From: Fistularia commersonii
Taxonomy: Eukaryota; Chordata; Actinopteri; Syngnathiformes; Fistulariidae
Length of the DNA stretch: 64,000 bases
Direction: 5' to 3'
Assembly: GCA_037954325.1 (NCBI GenBank)
Contig: JBBMNZ010000029.1
Coordinates: 12,478,501-12,542,500 of the forward strand
The notes under the pieces are model-generated. The model had not been told where the DNA came from, did not search any database, and worked only from the letters and a program-made list of their open reading frames with translations. Made by a program: the position numbers and the translations under genes. The first letter of the stretch is position 1, and every line of letters begins with the position of its first letter. This document shows, piece after piece, positions 1 to 9,289 of the stretch.

Positions 1-55
1 AGTATTTGGTCACCTAAAACAAGCAAAATTTCGGGCTCTCACAGACCTGTTGAGA
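1..55 (+). mobile_element. Tc1-like transposon fragment (5' non-coding part)
   Basis: The bases read like the stretch between the terminal repeat and the transposase gene of common fish Tc1-like elements (AGTATTTGGTCACCT, then a CTCTCACAGACCTGT block). The fragment is cut by the window edge on the left and passes abruptly into retrotransposon-like coding sequence on the right. It may belong to the same broken Tc1 element that resumes at about 462. This is recognition by memory of the family. Confidence 0.55.
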
Positions 56-430
56 TAAAGATAAAGGTCATGGAGCAAACCAAAAATAAGGATGACGTCA
101 AAAGCCTGAAGTTCATTCCTCAATTGTCAACCACTCAGATGTCAATCAGAGAAACAATACATATGGACATGTATGCATGAACAGGGCGACAGCTTTGTAA
201 ATCTTAAGAGCATGTTCACCAAAGAGCCTGTGCTAAAGTTTTATGACCAAGAAAAGAGCACTCGAGCCATCTAACAGTATGGACTAGGGGCAGTACAGCT
301 ACAGCTGCATAACAAAGAACAGAATGCCACACCCTGCGCCCAAATACCCATATTACAACGGCAATGGCAAAAGTTGTGGTCCAAGACAACTACTCTTACT
401 ATTCAGAAGTGGAGCAAAAAATTGCCCCAC
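56..430 (+). pseudogene. Ty3/gypsy pol remnant (RT C-terminus to RNase H)
   Basis: Conceptual translation in broken frames gives blocks such as FIPQLSTTQMSIRE and LKSMFTKEPVLKFYDQEKSTRAI followed by QYGLGAVQLQ. These match the region of gypsy pol where RT passes into RNase H (the usual PVLKFYD...QYGLGAVL series). Several stops and a frame change are present and no LTR is visible. It is a dead fragment lodged between two Tc1 pieces. It resembles the class of gypsy pol seen in many fish, and does not look like the chromodomain element at 54993-59676. Confidence 0.6.
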
Positions 431-527
431 CATAAAAAAAAGTTTGCTCCACTATACTATACAGCCACCAATTGTGCAAGTTCTCCAACTTAAAAAGATG
501 AGAGAGCCTTGAGACTCATCCTACGGT

Positions 528-1157
528 GCCCTACGTGTCCCCCTGCTTAAGCCAGTACATGTCCAGGCCTGTCTGACGTTTACTAGAGAGCAATTGGATG
601 ATCCACATGAGGATTGGGAGAATGTCCTACAGTCCGATGAAACCAAAGGAGAACTTTTTGGTAAAAACTCAACTTGTCATGTTTGGAGTAGAAAGAATAC
701 TGAGTTGCATTCAAATAAAATCATACCTACTGTGAAGCATGGGGGTGGAAACTTTATGATTTGGGGCTGTTTTTCTGCAAAGGGACCAGGACGACTGATC
801 TGTGTAAAGGAAAGAATGAATGGGGCCATGTATTGTGAGTTTTGGAAACCTCCTTCCATCGGCAAGGGCATTGAAGATGAAACGTGGCTGGGTCTTTCAG
901 CATGACAATGATCCAAACACGAGCGATGAAGGAGTGGCCTCATAAGAACCATTTCAAGGTCTTGGAGTGGCCTGACCAGTCTCCAGATCTCAACGCCCTT
1001 GGAAAATCTTTGGAGGGAGTTGAAAGTCCAGCGACTGCCCCACAACATCATTGCTCTAGAGGTGATCTGCATAGAGGAATGGGCCAACATACCAGCAACA
1101 GTGTGTGAAAACCTTGTGAGGACTTACAGAAAACTTTTGACCTCTTTCATTGCCAAC
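528..1157 (+). pseudogene. Tc1 transposase, truncated and frameshifted
   Basis: This would have been the DDE transposase that cuts and joins the Tc1 ends. The readable part starts near the catalytic domain. The first aspartate sits in a SDETK block (about 640), the second in HDNDP (901-915), and the glutamate in an ENLWRELK block (about 1000), so all three acidic positions are visible. The HDNDP block is in a different frame from the other two, which shows at least two indels. The paired-box-like DNA-binding domain is gone. It ends where another element inserted, close to the normal C-terminus. The gene is inactive. Confidence 0.85.
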
Positions 1158-1833
1158 AGGTGGTCCTCACTAAACCATGGGGTTTTGTTCTAAGGGGTCC
1201 ATCGTTAAGCAAATTCGTCGTTAAGCAAAACACTGTTTCTACCGTACTACCATGCAGTATTTGCATGGTTACACATAGGCTGTCAGGATCTCTGTCAGGA
1301 CCGGACCCCTACCCTACCCAACCCTACCCTACCCTACCCTGCCATGACCGGACCCCTACCCTGCCATGACCAGACCCCTACCCCGTTACGACCGGACCCA
1401 GCCGGCCGGTGTACCTCTGACCCAGATGAGCCACCAGATCCTGCATGTAGACCGGGACCCCCTGGTGGACCATCGGACCTTGACCCAGCCCGAGCTCCAG
1501 CCTTGACCCAGCCAGAGATCCTTCCTTGACCCAGGTGAGCCACCAGACCCTGCGTGTAGACCGGGACCCCCTGGTGGACCATTGGGCCTTGACCCAGCCC
1601 GAGATCCAGCCTTGACCCAGCCCGAGATCCAGCCTTGACCCTGCCTGGGACCCGTCCTGGTGAGACCCAGTCCTTCCTGCCGTCACCCTGCCTGGGGGTC
1701 CGTCCTGCCTGGGGGTCCGTCCTGCCTGCAACCCGTCCTACCATACCTGCCGTTCAATCCAAATAAAGCGCTTTCAATCCAGATTCCTGCTCTGAGGTGT
1801 GGTTCCCTGCCTGAGTCCGCCCGCTCCGTGACA

Positions 1834-1845
1834 GAATCCTCCGGC
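1834..1845 (+). promoter_or_regulatory. Primer-binding site, complementary to the element's own RNA start
   Basis: Just after LTR 1, AATCCTCCGG (1835-1844) is the exact reverse complement of CCGGAGGATT at 2042-2051 inside LTR 2. That site lies 31 bp downstream of the start of the TATA box (2011). No TGG-initial tRNA-type site follows the LTR. This is the arrangement known for Tf1/sushi-group elements that prime reverse transcription with their own 5' end. The match is seen; the mechanism is inferred. Confidence 0.7.
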
Positions 1846-2010
1846 CACCATGGACTCGGGGAACCACACCCACCCAGGCCGGCTCCGTGGGGGACCAGGA
1901 GGCGCCCACTGGGGGGGGGGGGTACTGTCAGGATCTCCTCTCTGCACCCGAGAGGATACACGGCTGAGATTAATTCGCAATCGGCGCCAGCTGCCGCTAA
2001 TCAAGATCCC

Positions 2011-2051
2011 TATAAAGGGCAGCGACACACTCTGCCTGGCACCGGAGGATT
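2011..2051 (+). promoter_or_regulatory. Gypsy LTR core promoter (TATA box and predicted start)
   Basis: TATAAAG at 2011-2017 lies in LTR 2 and the predicted transcription start is near 2042, where the self-complementary CCGGAGGATT begins. LTR 1 lacks this block, so only the downstream LTR retains a recognisable promoter. Confidence 0.6.
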
Positions 2052-2056
2052 GAGGA

Positions 2057-2169
2057 TGTCACAGCCCCCTGTCACAGCCCCCTGTCACAGCCCCCTGTCA
2101 CAGCCCCCTGTCACAGCCCCCTGTCACAGCCCCCTGTCACAGCCCCCTGTCACAGCCCTGTCACAGCCC
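2057..2169. repeat. Minisatellite inside LTR 2, unit TGTCACAGCCCCC
   Basis: Seven perfect 13-bp units run from 2057 to 2147, followed by two 11-bp units (TGTCACAGCCC). The array lies downstream of the predicted start site and is absent from LTR 1. Confidence 0.95.
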
Positions 2170-2999
2170 TGCCCCCGTTAGAACCGGACCCAGCTGGCCC
2201 GTGTAACTCTGACCCAGGTGAGCCACCAGATCCTGCGTGTAGACCAGGACTCCCTGGTGGACCACCGGACCCTGATCCTGCCTTGACCCAGGTGAGCCAC
2301 CAGACCCTGTGTGTAGACCGGGACCCCCTGGTGGACCATCGGACCTTGATCCAGTCTGGGACCCGTGACCTGGGACCCTGGGACCCGTCCTGGTGAGACC
2401 CAGTCCTTCCTGCCGTCACCCTGCCTGGGGGTCCGTCCTGCAACCCGTCCTACCATACCTGCCGTTCAATCCAAATAAAGCTCTTTCGACCCAGATTCCT
2501 GCTCTGAGGTGTGGTTCCCTGCCCGAGTCCGCCCGCTCCGTGACAAAGGCATTTTGTACCGTGGTATTTTACCTTTTTTTTTCTTTAATGTTTTTATTTG
2601 CATGAATACAGGCAATTTATGAGCGCGAACAGCAAATACCCACTCACAACTCCAGTGCCAGAGCGTTCCGTGTGTATTTTAATATTATGGCAAAGCCTGT
2701 CGTAACTCAGAGTACGTCGTTAAATGAGGACCACCTGTATAACAAAGTATTGACATGAACTTTTGTTCTTGACCAAATACCTGTTTCCCACCATATTTTG
2801 AAAATAAATTCTTAAAAAAAAATACAGAAAATCATATTGTCTGATTTACTCCTGTCTCATCGTTGAAGTGTACCTATAATGAAAATTACAGTCCTCATCT
2901 TTTTAAGTGGGAGGACTTGCACAATTGGTGGCTGACTAAATACTTTTTTGCCCCACTGTATTACATCTTCCTCTGAGAATCTCATTTATTAATTCATTA

Positions 3000-3305
3000 T
3001 CCAGCATTTATCCTGCACATAGGGCCACAGGGAACCTATCCCAGCTATCATTGGGAAAGGGGCCGGCTACGCCCCGGACAGGTTGCCAGTCATTCGCAGA
3101 GCAACTTATACCATTCACTCTCATTTGCACATCTAGGCAATTTTTCCAATGCCCTTTCTGTACGTCTTTTGGGCTGCAGGATACCGGAAAACTCAGATGA
3201 AACCCATGCAGACACGAGCAACTACACACAGAGAAGCTCCCTGTGAGAATTAAACCAGAGTCCTTTTTGGTGTGAAGTTATGCTACTCACTGCACCACAG
3301 TGCTG
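3000..3305. repeat. Common teleost interspersed repeat, decayed copy
   Basis: The copy shows the ordered blocks of a very common fish repeat: ATTCATTATCCAGC, CCTATCCCAGCT, GGACAGGTTGCCAGTC, CACATCTAGGCAATTT, GCAGACACGAGCA, and a TGCACCACAGTGCTGCC end. Related copies lie at 17045-17360, 34100-34350 and 63180-63445. Open frames across it are accidental. Confidence 0.75.
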
Positions 3306-4712
3306 CCATTGAGAATCTCAGTATTTTGTTTTTAATTACATGTAACCAGGTGGTAAATGGAAATAATTAAATTAACTGAACTGTCTTTGAATCCCTGCTT
3401 GGTGCACCTGCTGCATTTTTTTTATGTTGGACAGCAGGGGTCGTATTAGGTGTGATCGCGCTGTTACAGCACTTCGGGATTAGAGTGAAAAGTCAGGAAG
3501 TTCAAGCAGGCCTTGCTCAAACGATAGCCACAGATGGAGATGGTGAGACAATTTAATAATCCCGATTGCTGATGGTAAAAAACTGCTGTGTGCCACTAAA
3601 GCTAAGCATCCATGTTTCAGTGCCCTGCTAGATTTTCCTCATTTCCTCGTTTCTCCACATTGTAGTTTGTACATATCTCGTAAATTGTTAATTTTTTTTT
3701 TTTATATTTTGGGAAATAAGGGACCCCAAAAAATCATTTGAAGTTTAGGTTTGTGTTTTTCCCCTATTTTATACAGTCCATTAAAATGTTTCACAATTTT
3801 TGCTAAAGCCATAGTCCAATTAAGGAGGTATGTAACTTAGAATATATTGTTCACACCTGTTCTTTTCCCCCATTAAGTCTGTGGTCAGTTTATTGTATGT
3901 ATGTATAATGTGTGTATAAATAGTCTGTTTCCCTTTAGTCAGCATATCTTTTGTGATAAATTTTCCTTTGTATTCTGTATTTACATATTCTTGAGTTATA
4001 CTTTGCAGTACGCTTGGGTTCTGTATTTGATGACAATTTACATCCCAATTAAGATTGTTTGTTTGCTATCTTAATGTAAGTTGTGCATTTGGGTTCCATT
4101 TGTGTAGACAAAAAATAGTCAAGTTAAACACATGTGTAAATTGCTTTGTTTCCTAAATTTCAGCAGTACAGCACATTTTTTCGTTGTAATAAAGAAAAAA
4201 AATACTTTGCAACATTTTTTTACTAAAAAAAGTTGTTTTTTTTTTTTTTTTTTTCCCTCCAAACAAAACCACAAATCAATTTCAGGTGCATTTTGTTCTA
4301 GTTATTAGATTAGTTTGATTTTCATTTTGAAATCAAATGACACAATGGTATGACATATTTCATTACCATAACCTGACAAGGACTGTGTACACTCCCATGA
4401 AGTCATATTTTGAGCTGAAATTGAATTTGGCTGAAAAGGGCACATTTGAAATACTACTTCATAGCACTGAAACCTATTGATATTAAATTTGAAATGATTA
4501 CTGCATTTTTATACATTTTAAATGTTCTTGTTTTCTTTTACAGGGAGGAAATGTAATTCACGTGTAAACTACCCGAACTCACACTGGGAGTGTGTGAGTT
4601 TGCGCAATCATGGAGTAATATTTATTTATCCAACTTCTGCAGTACTGCAGTAACAAAACCTTCCTGACTGACCTTCTTAATGGCTGACAGCTAAACTTGC
4701 CCATCTTCTTAC
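3306..4712. other. Intronic DNA without a recognised feature
   Basis: AT-rich sequence with long T runs (3692-3704 and 4230-4254). No coding similarity or terminal repeats were seen. The next downstream receptor exon was looked for here on the minus strand and not found. Confidence 0.6.
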
Positions 4713-4871
4713 CTTCTGATCATGACTGTAGGCCAAAATCCAGTCTTCTTGCTCAGGGTTGAAGAGCAAACTGAGGATGTAAAAGTTCAGCCGGTACTTC
4801 TGGTAAGTGGCACCTTCATCTGAACTGATGAGAAGGCTGCTCTCCACCTCTGGATCAGTCAGCAACATGAT
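4713..4871 (-). CDS. sorcs1: SorCS receptor exon (probable exon 4), VPS10 domain
   Basis: This 159-bp exon encodes 53 residues of a SorCS VPS10-domain sorting receptor, a type I membrane protein that moves cargo between the cell surface, endosomes and Golgi, mainly in neurons. The acceptor is TGTACAG before ATCATG, and the donor is GTAAGAAG after GATCAGAAG. Translation starts IMLLTDPEVESSLLISSDEG and includes an Asp-box-like SSDEGATYQ, then YRLNFYI, EDWILAYS and DQK at the end. SSDEG and the propeller strands are typical of VPS10p blades. LTDPE, LNFYI and DWILAYS favour SorCS1 over SorCS3 as I remember them. Phase 0 at both ends fits the upstream exon at 36129-36228. A Met near the start is not a real initiation codon. 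No lesion is seen. Confidence 0.93.
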
Positions 4872-5031
4872 CTGTACATAAATGTTTGATGCTGGTAAGA
4901 TTACACATATCCATTATGTCCATATCATCTTTGTTGAACATTTATGTTTGTGGAGCTGGAGTTCATTTAGAGATTAAAAAGATTCATAATGGATATAATA
5001 TTATATATTATGATATATTATAATAAATTAC

Positions 5032-5037
<6 letters not shown>

Positions 5038-5079
<42 letters not shown>

Positions 5080-5150
5080 AAAACATCTACATGTACATGT
5101 ATGTACATATACATATATACATATATACATATATACATACATACGCGTGT
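5038..5150. repeat. AT/ATAC microsatellite
   Basis: A run of about 16 AT units starting near 5038 is followed by ACACACAC and an ACATATAT-type tract. Confidence 0.95.
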
Positions 5151-5732
5151 GTAAAAAGTTGAATCAGATTATATTTGAATCATATTGATAGCCACATTTC
5201 ATGATTTTTTGATATGATGTAACAAAAGTATAATTTATATTTTTCTAACAAAATAATTTTACATTACCCCTGACTGCATTTCAGATGTGACATGTGTGAG
5301 ATGTTTTTTGGATATGACATTGAATTTTTTTTTTTTTTTTTCATTCTGAAATTATACATTAAACCCTACCAGAGGAAAAAGTGACCATATGTCTGAATCA
5401 TATCAAACTGTACTGTACTGACAATTGTATCAGGGCAAAATATATTTCTGGCGCAGATTGATCTTAACGATTAAAAACTATATAATTATGATGTGACATC
5501 ACCAGTGGTGCAAAAATATCAGCAGTTTTATCAATCATAATCAGATTAATTATTTCAAAGGTTACCTGCTCAAACCAGCTCTGAAACGGAACATCATTTT
5601 TTATATCTGTATCAGTGACTTATCTACAGCCTTGTCACTAGCAGTAAACTGAATCTTCAGATAAGATAAATTTGGCAATATTAACTTTGCTTGAGACTTG
5701 CAATCATAAGGGTCTGTTAATTTTTAATTAAT

Positions 5733-5765
5733 CTAATTTAATTTAATTTAATTTAATTTAATTTG
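5733..5765. repeat. TAATT pentanucleotide microsatellite
   Basis: About six TAATT units in an AT-rich stretch. Confidence 0.85.
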
Positions 5766-5884
5766 ATTTAAATTTTAACTTTTTAATTCATCTTCAGCCG
5801 CAGGGAATCTTCAAATCTTTATAGATTATAAATCTATAAAGGCTATAAATCTATAAATCTTTATAGCCTTGACTTTGACACTTT

Positions 5885-6095
5885 ATAGTTTTATTTGTAT
5901 TTCTTATACACCCCCCCTTTTTTTTACTGTTTTTTACAATTTCCTCCTATTATTTATTACTGTTATGTTTTTACTCTGAAACTCTGGCACAACAATTTCC
6001 TTCTGGTAAAATAAAGTTATTCTTATTCTTATTCTTATTCTTATTCTTATTCTTATTCATATTCATATTCATATTCATATTCTTATTCTTATTCT
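5885..6095 (+). mobile_element. L2-type LINE 3' end with TTCTTA tail
   Basis: The sequence ends CTGGCACAACAATTTCCTTC, then TGGTAAAATAAAGTTATTC and an array of TTCTTA/TTCATA hexamers. The same 3' motif, on the opposite strand, ends the long L2 element at 23302. Only the 3' untranslated end is present, as expected for severe 5' truncation. Confidence 0.75.
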
Positions 6096-6340
6096 TAATT
6101 GGTTCAGTACACAGACACACTGTGAATTGACGTTATCTGGTTTCTATTTATTCGTGGATGTCTTGCTATTGTCTGTCTTCTGTTTCTCTATTCATATTTA
6201 TATGCATATTTATTTTCCCTTTTTTTTATCATAATTGTTATGCTGCTGCAACAAAGGAATTGTCCCTATGGGGATGAATAAAGTTTATCTTATCTTATCT
6301 TATCTTATCTTATCTTATCTTATCTTATCTTATCTTATGC
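6096..6340 (+). mobile_element. Second L2-type LINE 3' end with CTTAT tail
   Basis: The copy ends ACAAAGGAATTGTCCCTATG, GGGATGAATAAAGTTTAT and about ten CTTAT units. It is directly downstream of another L2 tail but differs in sequence and in tail unit, so it is a separate insertion. Confidence 0.75.
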
Positions 6341-6344
6341 TCCA

Positions 6345-8090
6345 TCAACAACAAATGTAATAACAACTGCCCCCCAACACACACCCCGCCACCATCACAC
6401 AGTTAAAGTAAAATCAAGATGGTCTTAACATACCACATCTAAATGAGAATAGCAGAAAGCTCCTGACTAATCTCAAAACATTTCAATGCCAATGATCTGT
6501 CAATGATGATATATGCATGGTACAAAATCCTTAAATCACTTAAGAGCTGATTCTGCAGGATTAAAATAAATTATATATAAGTAATTATATCTGAAAAGAA
6601 AGGTAAAAAAAAATGGAAATTAGATGAAACCTAAATGAAAGTAATAATTATAGAAAATTGGGCAACTTAATTCTACATTTTCACATTCTGCTACTTCGCT
6701 GAGACTTCTTTATGTTCTGAATGTTTTTTTTGTTTGTTGCTTATTTGTTTGTTGTTTGCCTGTTTGTCTGAGTTTTGTGAAATACAAATTACAATTTTTC
6801 CTCAGTGCAAGATGTGAAATACTCAAAATACACATCAATTTTGACAACTGTGTTAAAAAAACAAAAAAATAAAAATAAACAAAACTGAAACATTTAGAAT
6901 AGGTTCATTATAGAAGATTTTATTTTATTAGTGTGTCATCTTTCCTCCTTCTCCAAAATATGTGTTTCAGCTAACATTCATAAACCACATAATTTGATCA
7001 ATTCCCAGCTGCAGTCATTTGCTTGTGTGTGTAATATTTAATGTCCCACTTCAGAGATGAATGCATGAAATACTTGTATTCTTCAGAAGTACAAAACTAC
7101 AACAAAATGAACCACACAGAGAAACTAAAATTGCCTTCCGCTGTATTAAACTGAATAAATACAGAGAAACTAGTCAATCAGGAGAGTACCTTATCTGAAC
7201 TGTGTTACTTCAACACAGGCAGCAGATTATTGGGAGAGGAAAACAACAGCAACAAAAAAAAAAAATTGTCATCCTCACTCACACTGTGTTGGACTGATGA
7301 TGGCATATCTCAAATAACAATTTGCATCAGTCCAGCATCATCACTGTGATGCATCTTGTAGAGTGTGTATTACACTGTGTGCGTGCACCTTGTCATCCAG
7401 TCTTTTCATTTCCTCTGCCTCTGCTCATTCAGGCCTTTAAGGCATTAATTTCCCTAGAGGTTTCTTCTTTTCTTAGAAGCCGATGTCTTTGCAAAATTCG
7501 GGCAAACTCCCCGGAAAACTGACAAAGAAAATCCCTTGATGATATCAGATGCAAACATAATTGAATCATCGGAGCTCAGACACACAAGTGGGCTCACTAC
7601 AGTGTCCGTGCACTCATGGGTGGGTCCTCTAAATCTATATTTCAGTGTGTGTCTTTAGACCAGTGACACAATGGGTCTATAATATGCTATTTGATGATTC
7701 TGTAATTTCATTAATGTGGATAAAGACTTAAATTAACTGACAAGTAAAACACCAACTTCTATGCATCATTTTCTATTCCAGTTGGGTTTACCAGAGAAAG
7801 TTTGGCTCAAAGCAGGGGAACCCCCAGAGATGAATGAACTCTTAAAATAGTTTGATAGGTGAAGCTCACTTTCATTACATTTTCATGACTTGGACACAGC
7901 CAAAAATTACATGGGTCTCCCTTCCAATGGCCTCACTACCTTGAAGAGCGCCAATGAGATTGGACACAGTGTCAGCTGGGTGGTGGTGGTCAAAGCCAGG
8001 AACCCTGCGGGATTGATACATAGCTGTAGAAGCTGGTTCTGGGGATGTGAAGGAGCCTGACTTACTTACCCTCATCATCAGTGCCTTTAC
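6345..8090. other. Intronic DNA without a recognised feature
   Basis: AT-rich sequence with short homopolymers. The open frames at 7322-7522 (+) and 7875-8312 (-) show no family resemblance and no codon pattern suggesting a gene. Confidence 0.55.
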
Positions 8091-8093
8091 GTT

Positions 8094-9143
8094 AGGGGTG
8101 TCAAACATACAACCCGTGGGCCGGAACTGGCCCCAAGGAAGTTCGGTCAGGCCCGCAGGATAAATTGAAAGTGAAAAGATCCATAAAAGACAAGGATTTA
8201 ATTTTTTTAAGTAAATGTGATTCAAGAATTTTCCGCTTGGGAGTGCACTATTTTGGTCAGAGTAGAAGACAAGCAACATCACTGTGACAGACCAATCAGC
8301 AGACGTTATCAATGTGCCATCTGCTGCTTGTTACGACGTTGTTTCTATCCATGTTCTCTGCCTTCCCGCTACTCCCTAATTAGCCAAAATGTCGAGAAAA
8401 GTGGATAAAGAGTGTAGAATTTTCAAAGAAAAATGGACTTTGTCCTATTCATTTACGGAGACGCACAGGAAACCTTCATGCTTGGCATGTTTGCAACAAG
8501 TTTCTGTATTTAATTAATATAATATTCAGTGCCAGTATGAGACTCATCACACTGAACAATATGACAGCTTGCAAGGACAACTGAAAAGAGATAAGATCAC
8601 CGAATTGCTGGCGGGTCTGAGGAAACAGCAGTCCACTTGCACCGATAGCCGAGAAATCAGTGAAGCAGCTACAAAAGCCAGCTACCTAATTGCTAGCGAA
8701 AATGTGCAATTTAATGTTAGTCACCAGCTTCACTACAAAAGAGTATGGTGGTATTCTACTGTTAATGCAACTCCATACATTTTCAGTATGTATTGTATGT
8801 GTATGATGTTTCATGGATGAAGTTTACACATTTACAGGACAGGTGAATTCTTTCTTCCTGACACATTTAATAGAACTCTCTTTAATTTGAAAGGTGTAGG
8901 AAGGGATTTGATTTAGATGTCATATGCACATGTGTTATTGGTTTAGAAATCCCTTTCTTTATAAGTCTCATTTAATCTTAAAGTGCATTACTCTATTTTT
9001 CAATACCAATTGCTTGTTAAAGTTTGGTGCTTTTGTATGATCAGTGGGATCAGTTGCAAAGCATACATGTGAATGATAAAAGTAAATTACACGTTGTCTA
9101 GGCCGTATGTGGCCCGTGATGAAAAATTAGTTTGACACCCTCT
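8094..9143 (+). mobile_element. hAT (Charlie-like) transposon, internally deleted
   Basis: The left end AGGGGTGTCAAACATAC is matched by GTTTGACACCCTC at the right end, with CCCGTGGGCC and GGCCCGTGAT blocks beside them. These are typical of hAT ends in fish and mammals. Only the N-terminal part of the transposase remains. No 8-bp target duplication could be read. Confidence 0.75.
8389..8710 (+). pseudogene. hAT transposase N-terminus (GTF2IRD2/Charlie-like)
   Basis: ATG at 8389 opens MSRKVDKECRIFKEKW, then YSFTE and a C-x2-C zinc pair (CLAC). A stop at 8512-8514 interrupts the frame, after which QYETHHTE and LQGQLKRDKITELL, LRKQQSTCTDSREISEA and ATKASYLIASE continue. This series is the start of the Charlie-type transposase that also gave rise to the vertebrate GTF2IRD2 C-terminal region. 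The catalytic core and dimerisation domain are absent, so the gene is dead. Confidence 0.75.
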
Positions 9144-9289
9144 ATCTTGACCATACATATTGTTGTTAGCATTATTTTTTACATCTTAAAAACTTGTAAG
9201 ATATTACTAATAGGTTTTACTGACCATTCATTATTTTTTCAATTTTTTTTTTTTTACTGCTGCCATGAAGAGCATACTGGCATTTCAAT

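Larger units (their letters stand above)
1281..2545 (+). mobile_element. Miniature Ty3/gypsy retrotransposon: two LTRs around 92 bp
   Basis: LTR 1 (1281-1833) and LTR 2 (1926-2545) both start TGTCAGGATCTC and end CCGCTCCGTGACA. The internal part (1834-1925) keeps only a primer-binding site, an ATG in good context (1850) and a G-rich polypurine tract (about 1911-1922). Flanks TAGGC (1276-1280) and AAGGC (2546-2550) give a 4-of-5 target duplication. Both LTRs share a GC-rich block of about 110-bp near-repeats and an AATAAA signal (1762 and 2474). LTR 1 has lost the region with the TATA box and has a CCCTA-rich stretch there, so the 5' promoter is dead. This is either a gutted element or a TRIM-like non-autonomous one. 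Confidence 0.8.
1157..2737. mobile_element. Nested DNA element with CAGGTGGTCC ends
   Basis: The element starts CAGGTGGTCCTCA and ends TGAGGACCACCTG, a 13-bp perfect terminal inverted repeat. Subterminal GTCGTTAAGC-like motifs occur on the left, and an ACGTCGTTAAAT match lies on the right. It interrupts the Tc1 element exactly between the blocks that adjoin in intact relatives (left flank ATTGCCAA, right flank TATAACAAAG). No clean target duplication can be read. It has no transposase of its own, and most of its interior is a gypsy insertion (1281-2545). Superfamily is not assigned. Confidence 0.7.
462..2958 (+). mobile_element. Tc1-like DNA transposon, interrupted and decayed
   Basis: The inner part of the left terminal repeat is at 462-512 (CAGCCACCAATTGTGCAAG...). 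Its inverted copy is at 2897-2958, ending TTTTTTGCCCCACTG and followed by TA, the expected Tc1 target duplication. The outermost ~24 bp of the left repeat are missing. The left half jumps from the repeat straight into the middle of the transposase gene at about 528, so the N-terminal DNA-binding part is deleted. A 1.58-kb foreign block (1157-2737) splits the 3' region. Outside that block the order is that of a standard 1.6-kb fish Tc1 element. Confidence 0.85.

Noticed and set aside
677..1090. 137-codon minus-strand open frame
   Set aside because: Antisense shadow of the Tc1 transposase relic.
1334..1744. Long Gly/Arg-rich open frame on the minus strand
   Set aside because: It is a translation of the GC-rich tandem blocks of the LTR; a second frame (1378-1731) is open for the same reason.
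2057..2169. Regular short repeats that could look like a CRISPR array
   Set aside because: Units are head-to-tail 13-mers without unique spacers, inside an LTR of a eukaryotic genome.
7875..8312. 145-codon minus-strand open frame
   Set aside because: It crosses the left end of a hAT element, so it is a chance join of intron and transposon DNA.
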